Part shown: piece after piece, positions 43,746-52,190 of the stretch | How the letters are laid out: each line of letters opens with the position of its first letter | How positions within the stretch are numbered: the first letter of the stretch is position 1 | NCBI GenBank assembly: GCA_029061605.1 | Contig: JAIDRT010000055.1 | Span: 36,377-100,376 of the forward strand | DNA length: 64,000 bases | From: Clostridia bacterium | GTDB lineage: Bacteria > Bacillota > Clostridia > Christensenellales > UBA3700 | Direction: 5' to 3' | The notes under the pieces: model-generated | What the model was told of the DNA's origin: nothing | Seen by the model: only the letters and a program-made list of their open reading frames with translations | The model's database searches: none | Position numbers and translations under genes: made by a program

Positions 43746-45164
43746 TTGGATAATATGGATTTAAAAAAGATATTTGAGCAAGAGGATTTCAACAATCCCA
43801 ATGTCAGCGAGCAAAAGAGAAAGTTGAGCGTCAAAATCATTGCTTTGATCACAGTCATTTGCATTCTTTTAGTAGGCGCGTCATTTGCGGTAGGCATAGT
43901 TATTGGCGCAAATACTGGAATGAAAAACGATATGCCGCTTATGCAAGAGGCATATGAGATAATGAAAAAGTATTATTACAAGGACATATCTTGGGACGAA
44001 TTTCAAGAAATAGCCGCAAGCGCGTTTGCCGGCTCTCTTGACAATTTTTCGGGTATAGTCAAAGTTGACGGCGGCGAAGCGTCGTCAGGAAGTTACGGAA
44101 TCAGTATTTCCAGCACGATATACAACGAGCATATTATCACGTTTGTGGAGCCTAATTCTTCTGCGTGGATAAGTACGGCGTATTACAAATTCAAAGATGA
44201 CCTTTCTATTGACGAGAGTTTTGATCCTCAGTCAACAAACGTAATGATTGACGAGGGAGACAAGGTATACGGATTTATAGTTGAAGAGGAGAATGAAGAC
44301 GGCGAGATCGCAGAATATATTTACAGAGTAGAGAATGCGAGCGCGCAATATATGCGTCAGATCGTAAGCGAGCACGATGAGGCAATATTTATTGTCAAGA
44401 AGTATATCGGCAACAATCAATATTCCGACGGCTACTACGGCTTTTATATGTCCAAGCAAACGCCTAGTGACAAAACGGCTTACTATTATAAATACACCAA
44501 CGACGTGGGTATAATCAAAGTACTGGAATTTTCTGAAAATACCACTATAGATTTTGCTGAGTGCGTAAACGAATTTATAAAGAACGGCAACAAAAAGTTG
44601 ATTCTTGATTTGCGTAATAACGGCGGCGGAAATTCTACTACGCTTGAATATATGGCTCAGTTTTTACTCAACAATCCAAAGGACGAGGCGTTGCCGTTGA
44701 TCAAACTTGTTTCCAATGCAGGCAACGGCAAGCAGGAGAGCAATCTCGTATATTCAAGTAAAGAAGATTATGCAAATCCCGCAAATCCACATACGGCTTT
44801 TCCAATTGCCAACAAGGTATCCGGCTTTGAAGTAGTCGTACTTTGCAACGGCGGATCTGCATCTGCGTCAGAGGCATTGATAGGCGCTTTGCAGTATTAT
44901 AACAACGCTCAAATCGTTGGTACTCAGACCTATGGCAAAGGCGTTGCGCAAAAAGTGTTCGTGCTGTCCACAGGCGATTATCTATACGTTACCAACGGCA
45001 CGTATTATGTGCCGACGGCTGATGCAAACGGCAATATGGTATGGGAGAAGTGTATTCACGGCGAAGGCTTTACGCCATCAGAAGAAAACACCGTGACTGA
45101 TAGATTGGTAGCCTATTCTAAAGACGCTTGCACCAAAAGAGCAATGGAGATTTTGGGCTACTAA
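43746..45164 (+). CDS. S41-family (C-terminal processing) protease
   Basis: 472 residues with one N-terminal membrane anchor (about 28-52, IIALITVICILLVGASFAVG) and an external protease part. The S41 domain starts at VGIIKVLEFSENT and has LILDLRNNGGG, the nucleophile S371 in NGGSASASEAL and the general base K398 in TYGKG. A classical PDZ domain is not obvious; residues 90-240 instead hold a region with GIVKVDGGEASSGSYGISIS. TTG start with GAGGTG 5 nt upstream; an ATG three codons later is an alternative. Confidence 0.9.
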   Translation: MDNMDLKKIFEQEDFNNPNVSEQKRKLSVKIIALITVICILLVGASFAVGIVIGANTGMKNDMPLMQEAYEIMKKYYYKDISWDEFQEIAASAFAGSLDNFSGIVKVDGGEASSGSYGISISSTIYNEHIITFVEPNSSAWISTAYYKFKDDLSIDESFDPQSTNVMIDEGDKVYGFIVEEENEDGEIAEYIYRVENASAQYMRQIVSEHDEAIFIVKKYIGNNQYSDGYYGFYMSKQTPSDKTAYYYKYTNDVGIIKVLEFSENTTIDFAECVNEFIKNGNKKLILDLRNNGGGNSTTLEYMAQFLLNNPKDEALPLIKLVSNAGNGKQESNLVYSSKEDYANPANPHTAFPIANKVSGFEVVVLCNGGSASASEALIGALQYYNNAQIVGTQTYGKGVAQKVFVLSTGDYLYVTNGTYYVPTADANGNMVWEKCIHGEGFTPSEENTVTDRLVAYSKDACTKRAMEILGY

Positions 45165-45168
45165 CCGC

Positions 45169-45197
45169 TTGACACAATATCTAAAACAACGTAAAAT
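45169..45197 (+). promoter_or_regulatory. Sigma-A promoter of the TM1266-like/ABC operon
   Basis: TTGACA (45169-45174), 17-nt spacer, TAAAAT (45192-45197). Confidence 0.8.
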
Positions 45198-45204
45198 AAA
45201 AATA

Positions 45205-45345
45205 CAAATATGTCCGAGTCGGTGACACTCTCGCCGACTTGGTCGAATAAAACGTAACCAAATCGATGAGAATTCGGAGAGTAGGGCAATTAAGAATATG
45301 TTATTACATTACTTTACTCTGCAATTTTGCGGAGTTTTTTCTTAT
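45205..45345 (+). promoter_or_regulatory. Leader with terminator/antiterminator (candidate attenuator)
   Basis: From the predicted start at about 45205 the leader forms a stem GTCCGAGTCGG/CCGACTTGGTC (45212-45222 with 45234-45244; one mismatch, one G-U). It ends in an intrinsic terminator, ACTCTGC aatttt GCGGAGT plus TTTTTT (45316-45340). AGAGTAGGG (45278-45286) can instead pair with CTTTACTCT (45312-45320), which removes the 5' arm of the terminator. The ribosome site follows directly. No known riboswitch core was recognised. Confidence 0.55.
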
Positions 45346-45370
45346 AATAACCTTCTCCAAAGGAGTATTT

Positions 45371-45628
45371 ATGACAAGAATAGGCGTAATAGGTATCGTA
45401 TTAAAGCGAGACAAGGACTCTGCGCTTGCAATTCAAAATCTGCTTTCTTCATACAGCGAAATAATTGTAGGCAGAATGGGCGTGCCTGACAAAGAGAGCG
45501 GTATAAGCGCAATAAGCGTCATTGTCAAAGGCACGAATGAGCAAATCTCTGCTTTGACTGGCAAACTTGGCAAACTCAACAACGTATACGTCAAGTCCGC
45601 TGTTACGGCGCTTGAAGTAAACGGATAG
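45371..45628 (+). CDS. TM1266-like ACT-fold regulator
   Basis: 85 residues, MTRIGVIGIVLKRDKDSALAIQNLLSSYSEIIVGRMGVP... GISAISVIVKGT... This matches the small TM1266 family, named as putative regulators of the iron-only hydrogenase system, with a ferredoxin-like fold related to ACT and NikR C-terminal domains. No hydrogenase gene is near. The ATG at 45371 has an AAAGGAG site. It is followed 29 bp later by an ABC importer operon, which it may sense for or regulate. Confidence 0.82.
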   Translation: MTRIGVIGIVLKRDKDSALAIQNLLSSYSEIIVGRMGVPDKESGISAISVIVKGTNEQISALTGKLGKLNNVYVKSAVTALEVNG

Positions 45629-45657
45629 AGACATCTTTTAAAATAGAAGGAGTAAAT

Positions 45658-46665
45658 ATGAAAAGCAAGAAGATTATAATTATTGCATTGGTAATACTTT
45701 TGAGTATAACGGTTTTTGCAGCGTGCAAACCTACGTCGGAAGCCCATTATATGTTGGTTGTTCCTGACGGAGCGCCTGCATTGGCGGTTGCCAATCTGCC
45801 GTCGCATATCGTTGCTGACAACGTATCGCACAAAATCGAGAAAAAAGTCGTATCGGCTTCCAATATAAATACCGAGGCTGTAAAAGACGACGTAGAAATT
45901 GCTATCGTACCTGCAAACATTGCTGCAAGAATTTTCAACGCAAACGGTGGTTATAAGATGTTGGCGGTAGTTACCAACGGCAATTTGTATATGACGTCTA
46001 GCATACCTTGCGAGGTAGGGACGTTGCAAGATCTCAAGGGCAAGATGGTATATTCTATTGGTCAATCAAGCGTACCCGATATGATATTCAAGACTTTGCT
46101 CAACAAAGCAGAGATACCTTATTTGGTAGGTGAAGAGCCAAGCGAGGGTAAAGTAACGATTAAGTATTGTCTTGACGGATCGGAAGTCATCTCTCAACTT
46201 GCATTGGCAAAAGCCAATGGTCAACTTGCATTTGGTTTATACGCAGAGCCTGCCGTAACCAACTCCAAAGCAAAAGGGTTTGAAGAAGTCTTTGACCTTC
46301 AAAGTCTATGGGCAGAGAGCGGAGACGACAGTCAAAAGGGATATGCGCAAGCGGTATTAATTGCTAGAGACAAGGTATGCGAAGACAGCGAGTTTGTAGC
46401 AAAACTTCTTGAGGCATTTGCAGCCAACGAGAGCGCCATATTGCAAGACCCTGCAAAGGCGGTAGAGAATATCAAGGCTATATACCCACAATCAGCATTG
46501 CAGGCAAATATGACTTCGCAGGTCATAGGCAGATGCAATATCAAGACTGTCAAAGCAGACGCGTCGGGCAGAACTTATTATGAAAATACTCTCAAAGCAG
46601 TATTGGCAATCAACGCCAATCTCATAGGCGGCAAGTTGCCTTCTGACGACTTCTATATCGCATAA
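45658..46665 (+). CDS. ABC transporter substrate-binding lipoprotein
   Basis: 335 residues. The lipoprotein signal ends VFAAC with C23 as anchor. The mature part resembles the NMT1/SsuA-like periplasmic binding proteins used for sulfonates, taurine or thiamine precursors (LVVPDGAPALAVANL, VEIAIVPANIAARIF, LKGKMVYSIGQSS, QAVLIARDKV). The substrate is not deducible. AGAAGGAG site. First transporter gene of an operon with the permease and ATPase below. Confidence 0.9.
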   Translation: MKSKKIIIIALVILLSITVFAACKPTSEAHYMLVVPDGAPALAVANLPSHIVADNVSHKIEKKVVSASNINTEAVKDDVEIAIVPANIAARIFNANGGYKMLAVVTNGNLYMTSSIPCEVGTLQDLKGKMVYSIGQSSVPDMIFKTLLNKAEIPYLVGEEPSEGKVTIKYCLDGSEVISQLALAKANGQLAFGLYAEPAVTNSKAKGFEEVFDLQSLWAESGDDSQKGYAQAVLIARDKVCEDSEFVAKLLEAFAANESAILQDPAKAVENIKAIYPQSALQANMTSQVIGRCNIKTVKADASGRTYYENTLKAVLAINANLIGGKLPSDDFYIA

Positions 46666-46674
46666 TAATATGAT

Positions 46675-47436
46675 ATGAACAAAAAGAGACTTTATCAAAT
46701 CCTAAATTACGCGCTTCCTTTTGTGACGGTCGTCATAATTGTTGCTGTCTACGCAATAATATCCAAGGTCGTAGGCATTGAGTTGATTGCGCCGTCCGTA
46801 GGTGCTACGCTCAAAGAGTTCTTTGCGTTGTTTGGTCAAGGGTATTTTTACAAGGCTGTAGGCGGCACGCTGTTGCGCGCACTCATAGCCTACGTTTTAT
46901 CCTTTGCTCTAGCGCTAGTCCTTGCGATTTTGACAAAGTTTTGCGCGCCTTTGCGCAGAGCCTTTTCGCCAATAGTAGCGTTGGTTAGGGTGTTGCCGAC
47001 AATGTCATTGGTGTTGTTGGCATTGATATGGTTTAAGAGTTTTCAAGCGACGGTGTTGGTAGCGTTTTGCGTAATCTTTCCAATGCTGTATACAGGTATA
47101 TGCGACGCAATTGACGGCGTGGACAAAGACTTGATAGAGATGGCAAGAGTATACGGAGTGAGCAAAAGTAGGCTTGTGAGCAAGTTGTATATTCCGCAGG
47201 CGCTGCCGTCGGTTTTTACAAGTATCAAAAGTTCGATTGGGCTTAATCTCAAACTTATCATTTCCGCCGAAGTACTGGCGCAGACGGCAGACAGTATGGG
47301 GCTTTATATGCAACTTGCAAAACTCAATCTTGACACGGCTATTTTGCTTGCCTGGACAATTGTTGCAGTTGTGATAGGAGGAATTATTGAGGGCATAGTA
47401 TCTTTGATTGCAAAAAGGGCGGTGAAGTGGTTATGA
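46675..47436 (+). CDS. ABC transporter permease (SsuC/TauC type)
   Basis: 253 residues with about six membrane helices. The EAA loop is ICDAIDGVDKDLIEMARVYGVSKSRLVSKLYIPQALPSVF in outline, which contacts the ATPase. It is a typical partner of NMT1-like binding proteins. The ATG lies 9 bp after the binding-protein stop and no ribosome site is visible, so translation probably depends on the upstream gene. The stop overlaps the ATPase start (ATGA). Confidence 0.92.
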   Translation: MNKKRLYQILNYALPFVTVVIIVAVYAIISKVVGIELIAPSVGATLKEFFALFGQGYFYKAVGGTLLRALIAYVLSFALALVLAILTKFCAPLRRAFSPIVALVRVLPTMSLVLLALIWFKSFQATVLVAFCVIFPMLYTGICDAIDGVDKDLIEMARVYGVSKSRLVSKLYIPQALPSVFTSIKSSIGLNLKLIISAEVLAQTADSMGLYMQLAKLNLDTAILLAWTIVAVVIGGIIEGIVSLIAKRAVKWL

Positions 47437-48140
47437 GAATAAAGAATTTGAGTTTTGCATACGGAGAAAAAGTCATATTTAAAGACTTGAATATGGATAT
47501 ACCGCCAAATGGCGTAACTTGCATTATGGGCGGATCAGGGGCAGGCAAGACCACTTTGCTCAACTGCATAAGCAGACAATTTTGCTTTGACGGCAATATA
47601 GAATACGATAATGACGGCGCAAGTTTTGCATACGTCTTCCAGCAGCCAAGGCTTATTCCGTCAATGTCAGTTGAGGATAATATCAAATTCGTTTTGCCAA
47701 AGTCTATATCAAAAGAGCAGATAGACGTACGCGTCAATGATATAATCAACAAGTTGCAGATTGAGGAGTGTCGCAAGTCTTACCCAAGCAGGATAAGCGG
47801 CGGTCAGGCAGGCAGAGCCTCGCTTGCAAGAGCGTTGGCCACAGACTGCGACATATTGCTTATGGATGAGCCGTTCAAAGGCTTGGACGTCAAACTCAAA
47901 AAGGATATCTTAGATTTGCTGATACCGCTTATTAGACAAAAGAGCGTGATATTCGTCACTCACGATGTAGAAGAGGCGCTTGCAATCGCCGACAGAGTAT
48001 TCGTCTTTGAGCGCAAAGAAAACAGTTGCGTAACCATTAAAGGACAGATTGACGTAGCGCAAAATCAATTGGATAGAGATATCTATGGCGAGCATTTAAA
48101 TAGAGTGCGCAAAGAGATATATGATTTGTTGACACGATGA
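47433..48140 (+). CDS. ABC transporter ATP-binding protein (SsuB/TauB type)
   Basis: 235 residues from the ATG at 47433, which overlaps the permease stop. A GTG two codons earlier is possible. Walker A GGSGAGKT at 33-40, Q-loop VFQQPRLIPSMSV, signature SGGQAGRASLARAL, Walker B ILLMDEPFKGLD and the H-loop VTHD are all intact. It drives the importer formed with the two preceding genes. Confidence 0.95.
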   Translation: MRIKNLSFAYGEKVIFKDLNMDIPPNGVTCIMGGSGAGKTTLLNCISRQFCFDGNIEYDNDGASFAYVFQQPRLIPSMSVEDNIKFVLPKSISKEQIDVRVNDIINKLQIEECRKSYPSRISGGQAGRASLARALATDCDILLMDEPFKGLDVKLKKDILDLLIPLIRQKSVIFVTHDVEEALAIADRVFVFERKENSCVTIKGQIDVAQNQLDRDIYGEHLNRVRKEIYDLLTR

Positions 48141-48144
48141 TTTT

Positions 48145-48166
48145 CGACAGGGTTTGTCGAAAAAGT
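48145..48166 (+). terminator. Hairpin after the ABC operon
   Basis: TTTTCGACA ggg TTTGTCGAAAA-type stem of about 9 bp. The A/T-rich tract after it is short. Confidence 0.5.
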
Positions 48167-48194
48167 AGTTTGTTTTACATAAGTTTTTACCTCT

Positions 48195-48235
48195 ATATCG
48201 AAAAAAGTCTTGACAAATTTAAAGTTTTTCGATAT
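48195..48235. promoter_or_regulatory. Inverted repeat around the promoter of the DUF4143 gene
   Basis: ATATCGAAAAA (48195-48205) and TTTTTCGATAT (48225-48235) are perfect 11-bp arms. Between and over them lie TTGACA (48210-48215) and, at 17 nt, TATCAT (48233-48238). A repressor binding here would block the promoter. Confidence 0.65.
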
Positions 48236-48261
48236 CATTAAATCGTATAGCGGAGGTTATT

Positions 48262-49461
48262 ATGATTATCAGAGAAGATTATATTAAGGCGTTAAGCGTT
48301 TTTATAGACACTCCATTAGTAAAAATACTGGCAGGTGTTCGCAGGTGCGGTAAATCTACGTTACTTGAAATGATGAAAGCAGAACTTGTCAAACGCGGAA
48401 TATCAAAAGAGAATATAATATCGCGGAAATATAACGAAGTTTATATAGACGAGAACTTTACTGCAAAGAATATGTATGACGAACTTAAATCGGCTATCAA
48501 AGATAAGGGAAGATGCTACCTTTTTCTTGATGAGTTGCAAGAAGTGGAAGGTTGGGAAAAGGTTGTTAATACTCTTCTTGAGGGCGAAAACGTAGATATA
48601 TACGTGACCGGATCTAATTCAAAATTGATGTCAAGCGAAATATCCACGTATCTTTCCGGACGTTACGTTTCGATACCTGTTTATACTCTGTCGTTTAAAG
48701 AATATCTGCAATTCAAAGGTAAGACGGATAGCAATAGTAAGGATTTGTTTGACGAATATTTGCAGTACGGCGGTTTTCCAATTATTGGTATAAGTAATTT
48801 TGACGCGCAGTCGGCATATCAAATTATAGAGGGTATCTATTCTACCGTAATCACGCGAGACATATCAAGACGGCATAAAATACGCAACAGAGATTTATTT
48901 GACAGAGTGGTGCAATTTATTATTGAGAACGTAGGCAGAAGGTTTTCGGCAAATTCAATTGTCAACTTCCTGAAGAGCGAAAAAAGAACGTTGTCAGTCG
49001 AAACAATTTACAACTATATTAAATGGCTTGAGGAGGCTTTTATAATTTATCCTTGCCGACGTTATGACTTGCAAGGGAAAGCCGTCTTAAAAACGCAAGA
49101 GAAATACTACCTGTCAGACGTTTCTTTAAAATACAGCAAAATGGGATTTGACAACAAAATGATTGCGGCAATGCTGGAAAATATCGTCTTTTTGGAAATG
49201 AAACGTAGAGGATATGACGTCTATATTGGTAAGAATGGCATAAAAGAAATAGATTTCATAGGCGAAAAACGCGGAGAAAAGATTTACGTTCAGGTATGCA
49301 GAGAGTTGCCTGCTGATTCCGCTAGAGAGACAGAGAATTTAATGGACGTCAAGGACCATTATCATAAATACGTTGTTGCAAAAGATAATCTTGCAATTGG
49401 AAACGACAATGGCATTCAATTAATTCACATTGCAGACTTTTTATTAAAAGAGAGTTGGTAG
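48262..49461 (+). CDS. AAA ATPase with DUF4143 domain
   Basis: 399 residues. N-terminal ATPase with Walker A GVRRCGKST at 25-33, Walker B YLFLDELQEV and VTGSNSKLMSSE. The C-terminal DUF4143 region includes a nuclease-like FLEMKRRGYDVYIGKNGIKEIDFIG...VQVCREL (D-x-E/Q-x-K type strand pattern). This family is common and scattered in Bacteria and Archaea, its role is unclear, and it often travels alone. GGAGG site. Its own promoter and operator support an accessory, transferred gene. Confidence 0.9.
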   Translation: MIIREDYIKALSVFIDTPLVKILAGVRRCGKSTLLEMMKAELVKRGISKENIISRKYNEVYIDENFTAKNMYDELKSAIKDKGRCYLFLDELQEVEGWEKVVNTLLEGENVDIYVTGSNSKLMSSEISTYLSGRYVSIPVYTLSFKEYLQFKGKTDSNSKDLFDEYLQYGGFPIIGISNFDAQSAYQIIEGIYSTVITRDISRRHKIRNRDLFDRVVQFIIENVGRRFSANSIVNFLKSEKRTLSVETIYNYIKWLEEAFIIYPCRRYDLQGKAVLKTQEKYYLSDVSLKYSKMGFDNKMIAAMLENIVFLEMKRRGYDVYIGKNGIKEIDFIGEKRGEKIYVQVCRELPADSARETENLMDVKDHYHKYVVAKDNLAIGNDNGIQLIHIADFLLKESW

Positions 49462-49499
49462 AGAAAATCAATTTTCAATAACTTTATGACTGTCATACA

Positions 49500-49790
49500 T
49501 TGTCATTTCAACAATATATGTAACCTCAAGCGTAGTTGAGATGTTTCTAGTAGTTTTTTTGTAATGTCATTTCGAGCGAAACGTAGTGAAGTCGAGAAAT
49601 CTAATCCGCTTTCTCGCCGTCCCCTTGAGGGTGCTCTGCTGTAGGCGGTGGTGAGGTGTTCTATTCGTTATTTCGAGCGCAGTCGAGAAATCTAATCCGC
49701 TTTATACTGTTGAGATTTCTCCATTCCGCTACGCTCCAGTCGAAATGACATCCTTATTCTGTTACCTTGAGCGCAGTCGAAGGGGCTATT
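49500..49790. repeat. Dense REP-like cluster
   Basis: At least six copies. Diverged ones lie near 49500-49545. Forward ones start at about 49565 (gtcatttcgagcgaaacgta) and 49669 (ttatttcgagcgcagtcgag). An inverted copy ends at 49750 (tccgctacgctccagtcgaa), facing the previous one. A last partial copy (gttaccttgagcgcagtcga) is at 49760-49782. This is most of the 442-bp gap from 49462 to 49903. No gene was seen. Confidence 0.8.
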
Positions 49791-49903
49791 TTAGACATAT
49801 TTTGTATTTTCAAACTAATTATACATCATTTTTATGCACTTTCCGTATAATTTAAGTTTTATATAGTTTAACCATTTATAATTAAACAAAAAAGGGATGA
49901 AGT

Positions 49904-50197
49904 ATGAACGAAAATTTTGAAAAAGACATAGCAAAATGCATAGAAAGTACTGTAAATGATCTTGAGGCTAAAATATTTTGCTGTTTAAGAAAAAACAGTG
50001 AAGATGCAGATATTATTAAGGTAGGAAAACCTCTTAAGTACTTATACTATGACCAGCATAATGGAATAGTAAAGTTGCAAGTCACATTTGCGTATACTTC
50101 TAAAGAAATAGAATTTTTGAAAAGTATAAAGGGGTTGTCCAAAGACAAGTTGAAAAATCTTGAAGAGTATATGGAGAAGTTATCCAAAGAAGATTAG
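49904..50197 (+). CDS. Small protein of unknown function
   Basis: 97 residues, acidic and lysine-rich, with no membrane segment or known domain. Reads MNENFEKDIAKCIESTVNDL, then a middle with KYLYYDQHNGIVKLQVTF and a helical end. GGGATG site close to the start. It is convergent with the next gene, and they share a terminator hairpin. Confidence 0.7.
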   Translation: MNENFEKDIAKCIESTVNDLEAKIFCCLRKNSEDADIIKVGKPLKYLYYDQHNGIVKLQVTFAYTSKEIEFLKSIKGLSKDKLKNLEEYMEKLSKED

Positions 50198-50204
50198 GGC
50201 ATAG

Positions 50205-50232
50205 TGGCAAAGCAATCACGATTGCTTTGCCA
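50205..50232. terminator. Bidirectional terminator overlapping a stop codon
   Basis: TGGCAAAGCAATC / GATTGCTTTGCCA, a perfect 13-bp stem. The reverse-strand gene's last codons and TGA (50216-50218) lie inside the hairpin. Confidence 0.85.
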
Positions 50233-50545
50233 TATCAATTAAAGATCTCAACTTGACGATTTGCTCGCTGCTCAACATACAACTTGCAGAATTAAAAAAT
50301 TCTTCGAGTTTTGCATTGTCAAGCGTACCGTTTTGTCTGCCGGCGTTGACGAGGGCAAACATCTCCTGCATAAGTCTTTCTTCAGACATATGGGAGTATT
50401 TGTTGATTTCGCTCTCGAGCGTTGGTTGTTGCGCGTCTTGATTTTGCGCCATTTGAGAGAAATCAAAATTTGGAGTAGTATTTGCGCCGCTTGAATTGCC
50501 CCAATTGTAAAAGCCTTGATTTGACGAATTGTTGTTCTTTTTCAT
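50216..50545 (-). CDS. Asn/Gln-rich small protein of unknown function
   Basis: 109 residues. The first 45 are low-complexity (Asn, Ser, Gln) and probably disordered. The rest is a compact helical part (SEINKYSHMSEERLMQEMFA...SSEQIVKLRSLIDMAKQS). It starts 32 bp after the Met-rich small gene at 50578, so the two form an operon. No family recognised. Confidence 0.75.
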   Translation of the reverse strand: MKKNNNSSNQGFYNWGNSSGANTTPNFDFSQMAQNQDAQQPTLESEINKYSHMSEERLMQEMFALVNAGRQNGTLDNAKLEEFFNSASCMLSSEQIVKLRSLIDMAKQS

Positions 50546-50577
50546 AAAATTCCTTTAACCTATTTTGTCCATATTTT

Positions 50578-50781
50578 TTACTGCTGATCTTGATATAGTT
50601 TGAATATGCTTTTGTTGACCTCGTCAGCGTTGAGCGTGATTTGAGTTGGCTGCGCAGGTTTTGCGTTGCCGCCATTCATCATAGTTGGCAAGAGTTGCAT
50701 AAGCATAGCCATATCATTATTTCCGCCACCGCCGTTCATAGAGTTCATCATTTGCATCATCTTGGCAAAGTCCATATCCAT
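50578..50781 (-). CDS. Met/Gly/Asn-rich small protein of unknown function
   Basis: 67 residues, MDMDFAKMMQMMNSMNGGGG then MAMLMQLLPTMMN..., about a quarter methionine in the first half, followed by a short ordered tail (ITLNADEVNKSIFKLYQDQQ). GAGGTGG site. First gene of a two-gene operon with 50216-50545. No family recognised. Confidence 0.75.
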   Translation of the reverse strand: MDMDFAKMMQMMNSMNGGGGNNDMAMLMQLLPTMMNGGNAKPAQPTQITLNADEVNKSIFKLYQDQQ

Positions 50782-50876
50782 TGAGCCACCTCGTTTATAT
50801 TATGAATTAAATTTGTTGTTGGTTACTGATTATCTATGTCACTTCAAAATAAATTGTCGCCTTAATAAATTTTTTG

Positions 50877-51055
50877 ATGTCATCTCGAGCGTAGTCGAGA
50901 GATCTCAACCATTTTAATAAGCGGATATAGACCTCTCCGCTACGGTCGAGGTGACAATTAGACCCTTCGACTATACTCAGGGTGATGCGTTCAAGGCGTT
51001 ACTTTCGCTTTAAATGCGTCATTCTGAGCGTCACATAATGCAGTCGCAGAATCTA
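50877..51055. repeat. REP-like cluster
   Basis: A forward copy (gtcatctcgagcgtagtcga, 50878 on) faces an inverted one (cctctccgctacggtcgagg, about 50933-50952). A further inverted copy is near 50963-50985, and a gtcattctgagcg copy at 51019-51052 ends close to the stop of the reverse-strand desulfurase gene. Confidence 0.8.
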
Positions 51056-51059
51056 AATA

Positions 51060-52190
51060 TTATCTATTAAGGTTATCTATATGTCGCAAAAGCGCGTGAA
51101 TATCTTTTATGTTATTGTTATATCCTACGCTTACTCTTACGGTACCGCATTCCAACGTGCCCAATTGGGTATGGATAAGCGGAGCGCAGTGCAGACCGCA
51201 TCTTACGGCAATGTCGTGTTCGTTGAGATAGTCGCCAATGTCAGTTGAGGAGTAGTCTTTGAAGTTAAAAGACACCACGCCTGTTGTCTGCGAGGAATAA
51301 AGTCTCACGTTCTTGATTTGCTTGAGACCGTAGAGCAGTTCGCCTGTCAAATATCTGGTGTTGAGCGAGATTTTGGCAAGGTTTTGATACGTCCATTCCG
51401 CACTTGCGCCCAACCCTATAATACCTGCACTGTTGACAGTGCCTGATTCGTATGCCTCAGGCGGAACGCACGGTTGCGTTAGACTTTCGCTATGCGTTCC
51501 GGTACCGCCGTAGCGTATGGGGAGCAAGTTGTATTGTGTGTCGTATATCAAAAAGCCTGTACCTTGCGAGCCGTGCAATCCCTTATGTCCTGCGCCTGCA
51601 AGAAAGGCTATGTTGTTTTCCGTCATATCTAAGTTCACGTGTCCCAGCGATTGCGCTCCGTCAACAAAGAGGGGGATGTTGTGCAGTTTTGCAGTTTTTC
51701 CTATCTGAAATATATCCGTCATATTGCCAGTAACGTTGGAAATATGATTGACACAAATCAATTTAGTGTCAGCAGTTATGGCGTTGGCAACGGCAACCGG
51801 CGATATAACTCCGTCTTTGTCAGGTGTCACTTCGATTAGATTGATATCCATCATATTTTTTAGTTGATGCAGCGGGCGAGCGACTGAATTATGCTCATTC
51901 GACGTAAAAATCACGTCTATGTGTTGATTTTTGAAGTTAAAGAGATATCCAAATATCGCGAGATTGCAGGCCTCAGTGCAGTTGGATGTAAAGATAAGTT
52001 CGTATCTTTCGTCGCACCCAAGCAACGATTTAAGTAATTGACGAGTGTCGTATATCTTTATTGCCGTATCTATCGAGTCGTTGTGACCGCCGCGACCTGG
52101 GTTGGCGGAATAGGAGAGTTGTTTGAACATTTCGTCAAACATACGTCTAGGCTTAAATCTTGAAGTTGCGGCATTGTCTAAATATATCAT
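51060..52190 (-). CDS. Class V aminotransferase, cysteine desulfurase-like
   Basis: 376-residue PLP enzyme. YLDNAATS start, FTSNCTEACNLA, DGAQSLGHV, the PLP lysine in GAGHKGLHG and the cysteine loop RCGLHCAPL near residue 335. The shape fits the cysteine desulfurase family typified by Enterococcus EF2568, which is linked to selenium-dependent enzyme gene sets. It is divergent from a DUF3343 gene, the common partner. GAGGG site before the ATG. Confidence 0.9.
   Translation of the reverse strand: MIYLDNAATSRFKPRRMFDEMFKQLSYSANPGRGGHNDSIDTAIKIYDTRQLLKSLLGCDERYELIFTSNCTEACNLAIFGYLFNFKNQHIDVIFTSNEHNSVARPLHQLKNMMDINLIEVTPDKDGVISPVAVANAITADTKLICVNHISNVTGNMTDIFQIGKTAKLHNIPLFVDGAQSLGHVNLDMTENNIAFLAGAGHKGLHGSQGTGFLIYDTQYNLLPIRYGGTGTHSESLTQPCVPPEAYESGTVNSAGIIGLGASAEWTYQNLAKISLNTRYLTGELLYGLKQIKNVRLYSSQTTGVVSFNFKDYSSTDIGDYLNEHDIAVRCGLHCAPLIHTQLGTLECGTVRVSVGYNNNIKDIHALLRHIDNLNR

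Noticed and set aside
45276..45284. GGAGAGTAG in the 45205 leader considered as a tetrahydrofolate riboswitch
   Set aside because: Only the 5' conserved stretch is similar. The other conserved THF riboswitch parts and the closing CTCC strand were not found.
49500..49790. Repeat cluster considered as a CRISPR array
   Set aside because: Units differ in length, spacing and orientation, and similar units occur across the window; no cas genes are present.
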